Shown here one piece after another: positions 20,656-31,784 of a stretch of 64,000 nt of DNA. The translations under genes and the position numbers were made by a program. The DNA is from Gambelia wislizenii (lineage: Eukaryota > Chordata > Lepidosauria > Squamata > Crotaphytidae). The stretch spans positions 181,989,001 to 182,053,000 of the forward strand of contig JAUMIR010000001.1 of the NCBI GenBank assembly GCA_030847615.1, written 5' to 3'. The number at the start of each line of letters is the position of its first letter. Positions within the stretch are counted from its first letter, which is position 1. A model generated the notes under the pieces. It did no database searches and was not told the origin of the DNA. It saw nothing but the letters and a program-made list of their open reading frames with translations.

Positions 20656-21893
20656 GGGGCCAAGACAGGGGAAAGACTAAAGGAACTGGTAGAAGTAATC
20701 TCAGAACCACTGGCAATAATTTTTTGAGAATTCCCAGAGAACAGGACAGGTTGGGAGGAGGGCAAATGTTTTCCCATTCTTTAAAAAAAAAGGGGGGGGG
20801 AGAAGACCCAAATAATTATTGCCCACTCAGCCTGACATCAATACTAGAAAATATTTTAGAGCAGATCATTAAGCAGACATTCTGTAAGCATTTAGAAAGG
20901 AAAGCTATGATCTCTAAAAGCCAACATGGATTTCTCAAAAGCAAGTCATGCCAGATTAATCTTATCTTTTTTTGACAGAATTACAAACTTGGTAGATGAA
21001 GGGAATGCTGTGGATATAGTGTATCTTGATTTCAGTAAGGTGTTTGACAAGGTCCCCTGTTATATCCTTGCAAAAAAGTAATATGTGGGATAGACAATGT
21101 GACTGTTGGATGGATTTGTAATTGGTTGACTGACCGAACCCAAAGAGTGCTCACCAATGGCTCCTCTTCATCCTGGAGAGAAGTGACTAGTGGGGTGCTA
21201 CAGGGTTCTGTCCTGGGCCCAGTGCTATTCTACACCTCTATCATTGACTTGGATGAGGGAATGGAGGGCATGCTTATCAAGTCTGCAGATGACACCAAAT
21301 TAGGAGGGGTAGCTAACACCCCAGAGGGCAGATACAGAATTCAAAAATGACTTTAACAGGTTAGAAAGCTAGGCCAAAACTAACAAAATGTATTTCGACA
21401 GGGAGAAATGTAGAGTACTACACTTAGGCAGAGAAAATGAAATGCAGAGATATAGGGTGTGTGACACCTGGCTTGATGGTGCTACATGCAAAAGGGGTCT
21501 ATGAGTCTTGGGAGACCACAAGCTGAACTTGAGTAAGCAGTGTGATACAGCAGCCAGAAAAGCCAATGTGATTCTAGGGTGCATCAATAGGATTATAGTG
21601 TCTAGATCAAGGGAAATAATAGTGCCAGTCTATTCTGTTTTGGTCAGACCTCACCTTGAATACTGTATCCAGTTGTGAGCACCACAATTCAAGAAGGATG
21701 TTGACAAGCTGGAGTGGGTCCAGAGGAGGGTGACCAAAATGGTAAAAGGTCTAAAAACCATGCCCTATGAGGAGTGGCTTAGGAAGCTGGGCATGTTTAG
21801 CCTGGAGAAGAGAAGGTTAAGAGGGGACATGATAGCTATGTTTAAACATTTGAAGAGATGTCATATTGAGGAGGGAGCAAGCTTGTTTTCTGT

Positions 21894-22496
21894 GGAGATT
21901 ATCAGACACGTCAAAAGTGGTGTTACAGCAATGCCAGGACATGGCCAAATGGTTCCCTTATCAGACAATGTTGTTCCCCTTTGTTAAGCACCTGTTATGC
22001 TGCCATTCTGCTGGTGCTGCTTTTTATGGACATGAGAAGCCATCAATAGATTCCCCTGTTCCACTTGTGTTCTGGATTTGCCTGTGTGCAACAAGGTGCC
22101 CCTTTATGTTGGTGAGATCCCAGCATCAATGGGTGGCCCCTGCTTGAACACTTCCGGGTGAGATCAGGACATCCAGGTAAGTGCCACACTTTTTATGACC
22201 TTCCCCAGGTTACTTGTTAATTTTAACATGTGTTTTTGTGCTTGCTGTCACTTTTTTCTATTATTTTTATTTTTGAATTTCCCATGCTCGTGTCTTCTTG
22301 CAACAATCTGTGGGATTTTGCTCCAGGAAGTGAACGGAGCTCCATTAGAGCTTCTTTCACTCCTGGGCTGCCCTGTTGAATAGAGAGGAGGTAAGTGCAG
22401 GTGGGAGGGTGATTGTGGCAGGACTGGGATAGGACAAGGGCAGGAGTGGAGATTGTGCGACAGGAACACTTTTTTCATCTCTGTCTGATAATCTCC
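21894..22496 (+). mobile_element. 603 bp TIR element inside CR1
   Basis: The ends GGAGATTATCAGACA and TGTCTGATAATCTCC are perfect 15 bp inverted repeats. Exact TGT copies flank it in the context C-TGT-G (also readable as CTGTG twice). Related copies are at 14686, 31928, 48458 and 51316, with partial ones at 5175 and 43515. The internal hairpin starts GTGAACGGAGCTC at 22330. It encodes no transposase. Confidence 0.85.
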
Positions 22497-22514
22497 TGTG
22501 GCTCCAGAGACTAG

Positions 22515-22845
22515 GGACCTTTTCGGAATGCGATTTTTAATGCAAGCATGCTCATCCCTGTTGCAAGGCTGCTGCGCATCAGGGGGGCCATTTCGGATGA
22601 TGCTGTCCCCCTGCCGATACTGTTCCAGATGAGCTGGGAGGCTGCAGTGCCATATTTGGCCATTTCCTAATCACAGAAGTTGACCATGATTAGAAAATGG
22701 CCAAATATGGTGCTGCAGCCTCCCAGCTCTTCTAGAATAGTATCGGCAGGGGGACAGCATCATCTGACACAGCCCCCCTGCCATGCAGCAGCCTCACAAC
22801 AGGGACGACCCTGTTTGCGTTACAAATCGCCATCCGAAAAAGTCT
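22515..22845. mobile_element. 331 bp palindromic DNA element inside CR1
   Basis: The two halves are inverted copies of each other around about 22680: AGCTGGGAGGCTGCAG pairs with CTGCAGCCTCCCAGCT, CATATTTGGCCATTT with AAATGGCCAAATATG, and GATGCTGTCCCCCTGCCGAT with ATCGGCAGGGGGACAGCATC. The ends GGACCTTTTCGGA and TCCGAAAAAGTCT are TIRs. TAG flanks both sides. Restoring one TAG rebuilds the CR1 reading GAGACTAGGACA. It lies 18 bp from the neighbouring TIR element. Confidence 0.85.
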
Positions 22846-23159
22846 TAGAACATGGAAAAATGGGTTCAAACTGCAGGAAAAGAGATTCCATCTAAACATT
22901 AAGAAGAACTTACTGACAGTAAGAGTTATTTGGCAGTGGAATGTGTTGCTTCATAGTGTGGCAGAGTCTCCTTCTTTGGAGGTTTTTAAACAGAGGCTGT
23001 CTGTCTGTCTGTCAGGAATGCTTTGATTGTGTGTTCCTGCATGGCAGGGGGTTGGACTACATGGCCCTTGTGGTCTCTTCCAACTCTATGATTCTGTGAT
23101 TCTAAGATGGGTTAAGGCCTGTTACACTTTTATTTTTGTTTTTAAAACCCTAGTAAATT

Positions 23160-23470
23160 CCAAAAACGGATCAGGCCCAATGTTACCACAGGAACCCATT
23201 CTAGCACAACAGCCCATCACTGCAGCTGCCATCTGCTGTCGCTCTTCCATAGCCAGGAACCAGGCCTGCAGCATGTGACCAGGCTAGTCACATGCAGGAG
23301 GCCTTGCTCACATGCTGCAGTCTGGCTTCCTGGATCCGGAGAGTGGGACATGAGTGATGGGCAGTGGCTGCAGTGATGGGTCACTATGGCAGTCTGGACT
23401 TCCTCCCAGTTGGAGCCAATAATAAGGGAGGAACAGTCCTGGCCCATGGGCAGAATACACTATGAGGGAG
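23160..23470. mobile_element. Internal part of the 10623/31196 TIR family
   Basis: GCATGTGACCAGGCTAGTCA, then GTCACATGCAGG and TGGCTTCCTGGATCC, matches the internal inverted-repeat block of the elements at 10623 (about 10830-10900) and 31196 (about 31490-31580). Neither terminus is recognisable. Confidence 0.45.
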
Positions 23471-24142
23471 CTGGCATATTCAGGCCTCTGAACCCCTCAT
23501 CTCCTTTATACAAACAAGCTGTGATTTATATTGTCCAACTGTGTAATGAATGTACTACATTCTGGAATATATTGCTGCTTGTGGCCTCTAAATTAGGAAC
23601 ATAAAGAACATTTTAAAATGTCCTTGTGGAGAAAGGGTATCTCAATACATGAAGATACCCACAAAGAGCATGGTATACTACTGTGAGGTGTTGGTGGCTT
23701 TTTTTTTCTTTTTTTGGTAATCTAAAACTTTGTTTGTGAAAAATGTGTTTATGCAATGAAACAGTGGTTTTTGCACATGTTTTTTTTCCCTTCAAAACCC
23801 AATATTTTTGCACAGAGAATGGTATTTTCCCCAAAAACGAGGTTAGTTTCCCTTTCAGTGAAGAGAATTGATGGTGTCTTTGCAAAAACTCTTATAATCT
23901 CACCCAGTAGGGAGTAAAAATTGAAATTAATAATATTGCATGCAAGAATGCAATAAGGAATATTTCCATCTGTGTTCTGGATTCAGACTATGCACTTCCC
24001 ACATAATGTATTTACACCAGTAGAGAATGAGGATTGGGATATATAATATGGCCCAAATCATAGAAATAAATGTGGCTAGAGCTTGCCTGAGATCAATGTT
24101 TGTACACTGATACAATCAGTGTACTGATACAATATGCAATCA
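23471..24142. other. Unassigned stretch, no gene seen
   Basis: No recognised gene. At about 24098-24130 a short GTACACTGATACAATCA unit is repeated in tandem. Confidence 0.35.
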
Positions 24143-24240
24143 TGGATATTAGGGTACTGGGACTATGGAGTTTTTATATTGTAAGCCGCCCCGATTGCGT
24201 TGCAGAGGGGCGGGATAGAAATAAAATTTTATTATTATAT
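24143..24240 (+). mobile_element. L2 LINE, terminal 3' UTR only
   Basis: TAGGGTACTGGGACTATGG, then TTTATATTGTAAGCCGCC and GTTGCAGAGGGGCGGG, with an ATTATTAT tail, matches the 3' end of the L2 at 29004 almost base for base. It is severely 5'-truncated, with only about 98 bp copied. Confidence 0.85.
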
Positions 24241-24479
24241 TGATGGTGCTGTGATGAAGGGACATTCTTTATGTCTATTTAGACTTTAGTTTACTAGGGA
24301 GGGGGAAATTAAGTCCAAAAAAAAAAAAAAACACCACAGTCATATCATGGTCATAATCTAGGATTTTATATTTCAGGACAAGTTCTTTTTCTAACACTGA
24401 ACACAATCCTAACTTGCAAAGATGCCCAAGTGCCATTTGAACTGACACCTGGCTTGCTGAAGCTGTGATGAATCAATCA

Positions 24480-24600
24480 ATCAAACAAACAAACAAACAA
24501 ACACTTTATTTATACCTTATCTTTCCCCCCAGGACTAAGACTCAATAATCCAATCCTCTTCCAGTTAAGGAATGCTGGAATTATTTAGAACTATAACTCC
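24480..24600 (-). mobile_element. L2-like tail with (CAAA)n
   Basis: A CAAT/CAAA run followed by CACTTTATTTATACCTTATC resembles an inverted LINE or SINE 3' end with its simple-sequence tail. It is diverged and non-coding. Confidence 0.4.
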
Positions 24601-24609
24601 ATCCTTGGT

Positions 24610-25568
24610 CTAGAGGAGGTTTGGATCTGGTGTAACTTGGCTCCTCCTTCACCCCTTCTCTGGATCCTCCTCTGACTCACACACTCTTTTACTATCAGTA
24701 CTCAGGCAACAGAACAATTCTTCCAGCAGACTTATCTGGTGTCAGATCTGTGAGATCAACTAGGAGAAGAAGGTTTCTTCAACAAAATGACATATCTGTG
24801 AGCAGAAGTTAGCCAGTACATTTTTGAGACAGATTTGTACTATCAGATAGTGAAATGTATGTACCAGCATTATCCTACTTTCCATAGCTGTTAGAGAGCA
24901 TTTCCTTGTATATTAAACAGTTCTACAGATTCATGGCCTATGTCTTCTTCTACATGCATGTTATATTTTGAAATTGTATTATTAGTAATCTTTTTTTCTT
25001 AGTTATTCATTTTTCCTCATCTGTAACAACTTATTTTTCCAAGAGTAAAACTAAAAGAATAAAACCAAAAATTGGTAAATTATGACCAATAGCCAAGTTG
25101 TAATGTGTTAACAAACGAAAATCAAGAAGCTTATATTTAGGTGCTTAGAATTTCCAGCTCATAAATATACTGTAATAGATCAGAAGCAGCATCTAATTAC
25201 ATGACCCATGAGTATCCTTTCAAATAATATGATGAATAGCAGACATATACTATTTACAGAGCCCTTAACCGTTTGCAACCCTTTCAGAGGAGGTTGGTTA
25301 GAGTGTCGCATGTTTTGAAGTTGATTGATTAGAGTGAGTTTAGAGGTTGAAATATGTTCTTCTTAAGTAGAAAAGAAAGTGTGCATCTCCAGCAAATCAT
25401 GTTTCCAACATTATGAGTTAGAAAGTTAATAACTCAAACATTCTTTTATCCATCAGTATGAGGGTTGATTTTTATACTTATGGGGACAGAAAAGGAAGCT
25501 ACCCAAACAGACCAATAAGGATTGAGCATGTTCAATTGCTAGTGAATACGAATCTATGTATTAATTTT
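24610..25568. other. AT-rich unassigned stretch
   Basis: No gene or clear repeat recognised before the (AC)n run at 25569-25592 and the TIR element at 25600. Confidence 0.35.
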
Positions 25569-25599
25569 ACACACACACACACACACACACACGTATATA

Positions 25600-26182
25600 C
25601 AGTTGCCCCTCCACATTTGCAGCTTTCACTTTCGTAGCCCTCCAGCCACTTCAGGAAGGGCGGGAAGAGTCTCCCCACCCTCCTGCCCAGATGGCTGCTT
25701 CCCTCCCTGGCCTCCACGAAGTGGCTGAGGGGCTTCAAAGCCCCCCAGCCACTTTGGTAAGGGCGGGGAGACTCACCGCTCCCCTGCCCGGCTAGCCTTT
25801 TCCCTCTCTGGCCTCCTTGAAGTGGCTGAGGGGCTTCAAAGCCCCCCAACCACTTTGGGAAGGGCAGAGAGAAGCTCCCCATCCTCCCACCTGCCTAGCC
25901 ACCTCCCTCCCCAGCCTTCCCAAAGCAGGTATGGGGCTCAACAACCGCTTCGGGAAGTGCAGCAGGGGGCAGGGAGGGGTGGCGGCCAGGTCGGCGGGAG
26001 GCTTTTTAGAACCCCCCCCCTGTGTTTCCCAAAGCAGCGATGGGGCTCAAAAAGCCCCGTCACCACTTTGGAAGAATGGGGGGGATTGTGGGCGGGCAGG
26101 GGGAGGCCTTTTTTATTCACAGTTTTTCCACATTCGCAGGGGTCTTGATCCCCTAACCCCTGTGAATGTGGAGGGACAACTG
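25600..26182. mobile_element. Tigger/pogo-like element with GC-rich tandem core
   Basis: The ends CAGTTGCCCCTCCACATTTG and its inverted partner GTGGAGGGACAACTG sit between TA dinucleotides (25598-25599, 26183-26184). This is the pattern of Tc1/mariner-pogo (Tigger) non-autonomous elements. Next to the right end, TTTTTATTCACAG-TTTTTCCACATTC and GGGATCAAGACCCC-type arms recall Tigger subterminal sequence. The core is a GC-rich tandem array of about 101-103 bp units (CCAGCCACTT at 25642 and 25745, CCAACCACTT at 25846). Open frames through the core are compositional artefacts. Confidence 0.75.
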
Positions 26183-26239
26183 TACATATATGTATATATA
26201 TTTGCATGTGTGTGTGTTTCATATATTTATATTCTGTTT

Positions 26240-26450
26240 TCCTCCAATGAACTGAAGACAGTGTACATGTCCCTCTTCCTCCTCACTTAATCCTTACAAC
26301 AACCCTGTGAAGTAGTTTAGTCTGAGAGATAGTCACTGTTCCAATGTCACCCATTGACTTTCTTGGTTCAGTCAGTACCAGAAACAAAATCTCCCAAGTG
26401 GAACTCCAATAATTTTACCCTACCATACTATGCTGCCACACCTATCTCAT
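26240..26450 (-). mobile_element. MIR-like SINE
   Basis: On the plus strand, TTACAACAACCCTGTGAAGT, then TTTAGTCTGAGAGA and CAATGTCACCC, is the well-known body of MIR-type SINEs in inverted orientation. It is diverged; the tRNA-like head lies toward 26450. Confidence 0.55.
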
Positions 26451-27579
26451 AGGGGTTAGACTGCTAGAAAAAAAAATCAAAACACACCACTAAGCTATTG
26501 AAAATAATCAAATTGTTTTACTTAAATCAGGATTTACAATAAACTTTTTTTTTTGCACAATTCATCCAAATTCAAGAAGCAAAGAGGACTAAAAGAACAT
26601 AACAACTACAAAGACATCTTATAACCTTAAGAAAATATAAGGAAGGATCTTTGTTAAATTTTAAAATAAATGTTTTAGAATAGAAAGATTTATGGTTTGT
26701 CACACTTTTCAGATTTTCCAGTACAATCATCCATATTTTCTATCTCAGATTTAAAATCTGTGCATGTGCCACATGATAAAGTATGATTTAAACTTTGGGA
26801 CACTTGTGACTGCATGTATCACTGTTATCACTTCGAAAACAGATCCCTAGGGTCCCTTGCAGGCACCAGAAGGCTATGCAATACTTTTGACCTCTTGTTA
26901 CATGAGTGGAAAGAGAGGTCCACCTGTAGAAAAGAACACTTACTGTCAAGGTCCTTGCTTGACAGGTGGGTGCCTATTGGCATTCCTCTGCATGTGGTGA
27001 GGGCAAAATGGGAGAATTCAGGAGTGGGTGACAATGAGAGTGAAACATGCTATCTTGTTATTTTTTAAAAAAAAAATGAGTGTAAATACGTAATTATAGT
27101 ATTCCATCAATGTAAAGAGAAATTAACACTGAGGCAATTCAGAAAACCTATTCAAGAAACAGGAGAGAGGAAGTTCACCAACCCAGATCAAGAGTGTATC
27201 TCTGTAGCACAACTACAGCAGTTTGAAGCTGTTTTGTCTGAAGCTTCCTCATATGGAATCATAGGATTTGTAGGCTGATAATTTCCATTCCATCCACAAC
27301 TTTTATTAGGCATAATAGAACATATAACAATAGAACAATAGGACTTCAAGGATCATTTTTAGACAGGTTAAGCCATATGTTTGCTGCCTCAACCAAAAAG
27401 TTAGCCATTAGTCTGGTAATATGTGGATTACGATCTTCCAATAAGAATTCCACTGATAATCTATCTGTACAGACATTCCTTTCCAATAACCTCCTTATGT
27501 AGGCTGATAAAGTACTTGGAATTCTCTGCTAGACAGCTCTACCTCACTCTTCCTGAATTATAGCACTAGAACTCTCTCT
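26451..27579. other. Unassigned stretch, no gene seen
   Basis: No supported gene. Two opposed 68-84 codon frames at about 26814-27068 lie on the same DNA and show no family motif. Confidence 0.35.
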
Positions 27580-27710
27580 GATACAGAATTCCAAGAGCTT
27601 AATCAAACTACAAATCCCAATAAACTCCAACAAGTTGTAGGATGGAGCCATGACAGTTTAAAGTGGCATCAAACAGATACATTGTGTAATGTAGCTACAC
27701 TCCAAGAGGA
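27580..27710. mobile_element. Half of a foldback MITE
   Basis: CAGAATTCCAAGAGC, then AACTACAAATCCC and GGATGGAGCCATGACAGTTT with AAAGTGGCATCAAAC, matches one arm of the 195 bp element at 45577. The opposite arm is not found at the expected spacing. Confidence 0.5.
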
Positions 27711-29003
27711 AGCAATAAAACAGACAGAATCTTCTCATGGGTTCCAGTGCTTTCATTATCGTTAGAAAAATATTTTGCTGAATAAAGCTGATTTGTGATT
27801 AGGCATTACACAAGGATCTTAGCAATAGGGAAGGTGATTGCCTGATATATTGCCTTATATTAAGTGTGGGGCCTCATTTTTAATTCAACGTACAGCAAAT
27901 TACAGAATTACAGAAAATCAATCCTTCTGGTGCACCTTCAAGTGTGAAAGCAGACCCAGTTGAAATGGTGAGGCAATCAGTGTGTATGTCTTCCATGATA
28001 AACCCTCTCTATTTGCAGTCTCTGCCTTCTTCACATCTCTTTTAGAGCAGGCAATAAACAATTGCCCATGGCAATATGTGTGGGGAGCTGCATGTCCTTT
28101 GCTCATTTGAAATAAAAAGAGAAGGACTTGGTTAAAAAAAAAAAAGAACCCCACAAATTATCAGAACATTTCCTTCTTGTTCTGTTTTTAGGCTTTGTTT
28201 GAATTCCTGGCTTAGCTAAGAATGAACCATCATAGAGCCATTTTTTCTAATTTTGTCTCGGTTCTCTTCAAAGAGCTTCAGTATCGTTATGCACTGTGAT
28301 TCAGGGTTGCCTCACATTGATATCGTTCCAGTGGTTTTAATAGGCCTACTCCAATGTAAATCAGTACTATGCAATATATACTGAAAGATGCAGCTTCAGG
28401 CAGATTACAGTTCCAATCTTAGACAAGAAATACCATCACTGAAGACATCAGGCCTACATTTACAGCATACACTTAGCAATCTGGCAGGCTTTGAGATCAT
28501 TTATGTTTGTTTGTGTAATGTTAACCATCCACAATAGCTTTAGAGACTTCAGTGCTCAAGGAAAGAAAGACATTTTTACAACTGACACAGTGCTGGTTCC
28601 TAAAACAGTTTGTTAGATGTCAGTCTCTTTCACAGTGCACATAGATAACAGTGATATCAAAATAAATCACATCTGTGCTGGAATAAAGAAAGCCCTATCA
28701 GCCTGGCTTGTAGAAAAATACATTGGAGATGCTTCTAAATTGTTGGCATCTCAGAGGGACTGCAAATATTCCTAACAAGTACAGCAAACAAAGTATGTGA
28801 TCACTTCTGTAGCTGCCTGGTGGTGCTTGTTAGCTACATTTACAGTAAGACTCATGCAGGAGAAATGCACAGGCTGTATAGAGCTCTACAGCCTCCCACA
28901 CCTGTACCCTTGTTACGGATCCAGAGATTATGATGACACAGGGTCTAGGGTGTTAATTCTTTATTTGCAAGCCTGAATATAACAGCCCTACTACCAATGC
29001 TTT
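27711..29003. other. Unassigned stretch, no gene seen
   Basis: No recognised gene or repeat. Short frames lack motifs. Confidence 0.35.
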
Positions 29004-30315
29004 TCTTATAATAATAATAATAATAATAAAATTTTATTTATATCCCGCCCCTCTGCAACGCAATCGGGGCGGCTTACAATATAAAAACCCCATACTCACA
29101 ATACCCTAGCCCACCCACCCCTTAAAATAATATTAAATTGCAAAGGATTAAAAACATGCATTAATTAAAATATATATATGAATTAGAAGAAAAAAAAATT
29201 AAAAACATACAATCGTAGCCTATAAAGGGCAGCTGAGTCTTGGGCCGGGATAATTATTCAGGAAAGGCCTGCCGGAAAAGATCCGTCTTGACAGCTTTTT
29301 TAAAGCTGTCTAAGGTGGTAATAAGACGGATCTCGTCCGGCAGGCCATTCCATAATCTGGGAGCAGCAGCAGAGAAGGCCCTCTGGGAGGTCACCGACAG
29401 CCTTGTTTTCATAGGCTGTAACAGATTCCTCCCAGAGGACCGAAGTGTGCGGGGAGGGTCGTATGGAAGGAGGCGGTCCCGGAGGTAAGTTGGACCCAAG
29501 CCATGTAGGGCTTTAAAGGTCATAACCAACACCTTGTACTGTGCCCGGAAACTAATAGGCAGCCAGTGGAGAGCTTTTAGCACCGGTGTTATATGCTCTC
29601 TTCTGGGAACACCAGAAATCAACCTGGCTGCCATGTTCTGGACTAGTTGAAGTTTCCGAGTCAAGCACAAGGGTAGCCCCATGTAGAGCGCATTACAGAA
29701 ATCCAGACGGGAGGTTACCAGTGCATGTACCACAGTTTCGAGGTCCCTAGTTTCCAGGAAAGGGCGCAGCTGGCGTACCAGCCGAAGTTGATAACAGGCA
29801 CTCCTGACCGTTGCATTTACCTGATTAGTCATCTGGAGTGACGGGTCCAAGAGCACCCCCAGACTGCGAACACAATCCTTGGAGGAGAGTGTAATTCCAT
29901 CCAGGATTGGAGTTTGTATTCCCAGACCTGGTTTTGGGCCTGTAACTGTTAGTACCTCCGTTTTGTCTGGATTCAGTCTCAATTTGTTTTTCCTCATCCA
30001 GTCCATTACTGCTTTAAGACAATCATTCAGAGGAGAGACGCCATCTGAAGTCGAAGCCGATGACCGAGACATGGAGAAGTATATCTGGGTGTCATCCGCA
30101 TACTGATGACACCGCATTCCATGCCTCCGAATGACTTCTCCCAGCGGCTTCATATAGATGTTAAATAGCATCGGGGACAGGATGGCACCCTGAGGAACGC
30201 CACAGTTAAGCTCTATTCTAGTAGAGCAACTGTCCCCAAGCCTCACCCTCTGGGATCTGCCCGAGAGGAAGGAACGGAACCACTGCAAGGCAGTGCCTCT
30301 GATTCCTAACTCCCT
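29004..30315 (-). mobile_element. L2 LINE, young 5'-truncated copy
   Basis: Minus-strand L2 covering the reverse transcriptase core to the 3' end. The 3' UTR carries TTTATATTGTAAGCCGCC, then GCGTTGCAGAGGGGCGGG, and ends in (ATT)n at 29010-29030. Homology stops at about 30315, giving a typical 5' truncation of roughly 1.3 kb. The open reading frame and the close match to the tail at 24143 suggest a recent insertion. Confidence 0.92.
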
Positions 30316-30426
30316 AACTTCTTGAGCTGGCCAAGGCTCAGGCTGGTTAGTTTGGGCAGGTAGGGTAGTGCCCTGATAACCACAGAAATTTCCCTCCTCT
30401 AAACAATGGGTGCTGTTGGCTTCCAC
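29254..30426 (-). CDS. L2 reverse transcriptase, partial but open
   Basis: A 390-codon frame. Residues 1 to about 37 come from flanking DNA; from residue 38 it reads as L2 ORF2. GVPQGAILSPMLFN starts at residue 76, and the catalytic YADD is at 109-112. WMRKNKLRLNPDKTEVLTV follows, then SLGVLLDPSLQM, HALVTSRLDFCNALYMGLPL, VQNMAARLI, LHWLPISFRAQYKVL, and the C-terminal FSAAPRLWNGLPDEIR-like region with FRQAF. No stop or frameshift interrupts it. The endonuclease domain and the first RT motifs are missing, so it is not a complete enzyme. The Met used is in the flank and has no biological meaning. Confidence 0.88.
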   Translation of the reverse strand: MEANSTHCLEEGNFCGYQGTTLPAQTNQPEPWPAQEVRELGIRGTALQWFRSFLSGRSQRVRLGDSCSTRIELNCGVPQGAILSPMLFNIYMKPLGEVIRRHGMRCHQYADDTQIYFSMSRSSASTSDGVSPLNDCLKAVMDWMRKNKLRLNPDKTEVLTVTGPKPGLGIQTPILDGITLSSKDCVRSLGVLLDPSLQMTNQVNATVRSACYQLRLVRQLRPFLETRDLETVVHALVTSRLDFCNALYMGLPLCLTRKLQLVQNMAARLISGVPRREHITPVLKALHWLPISFRAQYKVLVMTFKALHGLGPTYLRDRLLPYDPPRTLRSSGRNLLQPMKTRLSVTSQRAFSAAAPRLWNGLPDEIRLITTLDSFKKAVKTDLFRQAFPE

Positions 30427-31195
30427 GTTAATAGGGCAGTAAATCCATCTTGAGGTTTAATCCAAACTTTAAAGGAGCTATCCAAGGTGCAGAACCCTTT
30501 CCCCTACACTGGTCCTTTCAAGTTTGAACTAAAACCTGCAGTGGATTCATCAACCACTTACATGAATGCCACCAGCAACCTCTACTTCCAGACACAGACC
30601 CCAGTGCCCTTTCTGCAGCAGCTGTGCCTTGCTCTGCTGCACATTGTTCCTTCTATCCAGTAAGCAATAGCAGTGGTGGCTTGTCTCAGGTTCAAGTTCC
30701 TTTTCTGGCTTCAGATGCATATTCTTAGAACATTTTGCCCTCTTCCTCTTCCACCTCCTGAGCTTTACTTTCCCCCAGGAAACAAACAAACAAAAAGACC
30801 ACTAATCCTATCCAATCCTATTGTGTTTAGATGCACTACTTACACAAGGAAGGTTATCCTGAGACAGCACTCCACAATCTTCAGCAGATTTACCTATCTG
30901 ATAAAATCAAATGGCCCAAGAACAAATGGAGACAGAGTTGGGGAGCAACATCAGCCATTCGTTAATTATAACCCTAACCAATACTACTGTGTGTTGCTGG
31001 CTATATTGCTAGCTAGCATTCTATAGTAGCATTCTTTACCTGTCCCATTAAAATCTATGGTAGCAAGTGCTAACAGTTATGTAATACATGTTCAAGTGTT
31101 CCTTGCAATATTGTTGAGTGTTCCTTGTAATCTAAAATGTCCTTGGGAATCCAGTGCATCCTGTATAAAGTGACTATTGGAACTTAACCTCACAA
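30427..31195. other. Unassigned stretch, no gene seen
   Basis: No recognised gene. The 117-codon plus frame at 30673-31026 has no recognisable motif. Confidence 0.35.
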
Positions 31196-31747
31196 GGCTT
31201 CTCTTCACTGGCCAAATACTGGCCAAAGCTTACTCCCGTTCCAGAGCCCTGCAGTCCAAATGATGAAGGGCATTCACCCTGATCTGCATTCAGGCAGTCC
31301 AAACAACCCCCAGAGCAGATAAGGGGCTGGAATAGAGGCAAGCCAGCATAGGGCCATTTACTGTGTTTTTTCAAATACCCAGTTTACTCTGTTTTCACTG
31401 GATCGGGCTCTGTGTATCCATGGGAGCCCATCATAGAAAACTATTCCCCATTGCTGCCATCACTTCCATGGCTCTCCCGGAAGCCAGGGCAGGGGTCCTG
31501 AAGCATATAACCAAGGCTGGTCACATGTAGGGGAACTGCAGTCACATGTTGCAGGATCCCTGCCTGGCTTCTGTGTTAGCAGAGAAAATCGTGGTGGTGA
31601 CAGCAGCTTCAGCAATGGCCCACCATTCTGTTTGGACTCTGGCCCATTTTCTCCAGGTAACGAGCACTCCCTATCCATTTATGGTCTAGCTCTGAAGTCA
31701 GGATATGCCAGCAGGGAGTCAGCAATCCTGGCTAGTGTAGATGAGCC
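31196..31747. mobile_element. 552 bp TIR element, reverse copy of 10623 family
   Basis: The left end GGCTTCTCTTCACTGGCC and right end GGCTAGTGTAGATGAGCC form an imperfect inverted repeat. Internally AGCCCTGCAGTCCAAATGA, then CACCCTGATCTGC and GGCAGTCCAAACAACCCCCA, matches the reverse complement of 10623-11168. The flanks (CAA and CTG) show no duplication, so the ends are eroded or a rearrangement occurred. Confidence 0.68.
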
Positions 31748-31784
31748 CTGTGCTAAGTTCAAATGATGATGATGATGATAGTAA

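Larger units (their letters stand above)
20656..23105 (+). pseudogene. CR1 LINE, long copy split by two DNA elements
   Basis: One CR1 ORF2 remnant in three blocks: 20656-21893, 22497-22514 and 22846-23105. Recognisable parts in order are the finger region (EDPNNYCPLSLTSILENILE, then SKSQHGFLKSKSC), [44 protein letters not shown], the catalytic SADDTKLGG (normally FADD), and SLEKRRLRGDMIAMF. The 3' UTR ends TATGATTCTGTGATTCTA. Several stops and frame breaks make it inactive. Without the two inserts its length is about 1.5 kb, so it is 5'-truncated. Confidence 0.92.

Noticed and set aside
24098..24130. Short tandem duplication as possible target duplication
   Set aside because: The units are adjacent with nothing between them; simple slippage is enough.
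25817..26290. 157-codon Pro/Gly-rich frame
   Set aside because: Lies across the GC-rich tandem core of the Tigger-like element, with competing frames on both strands.
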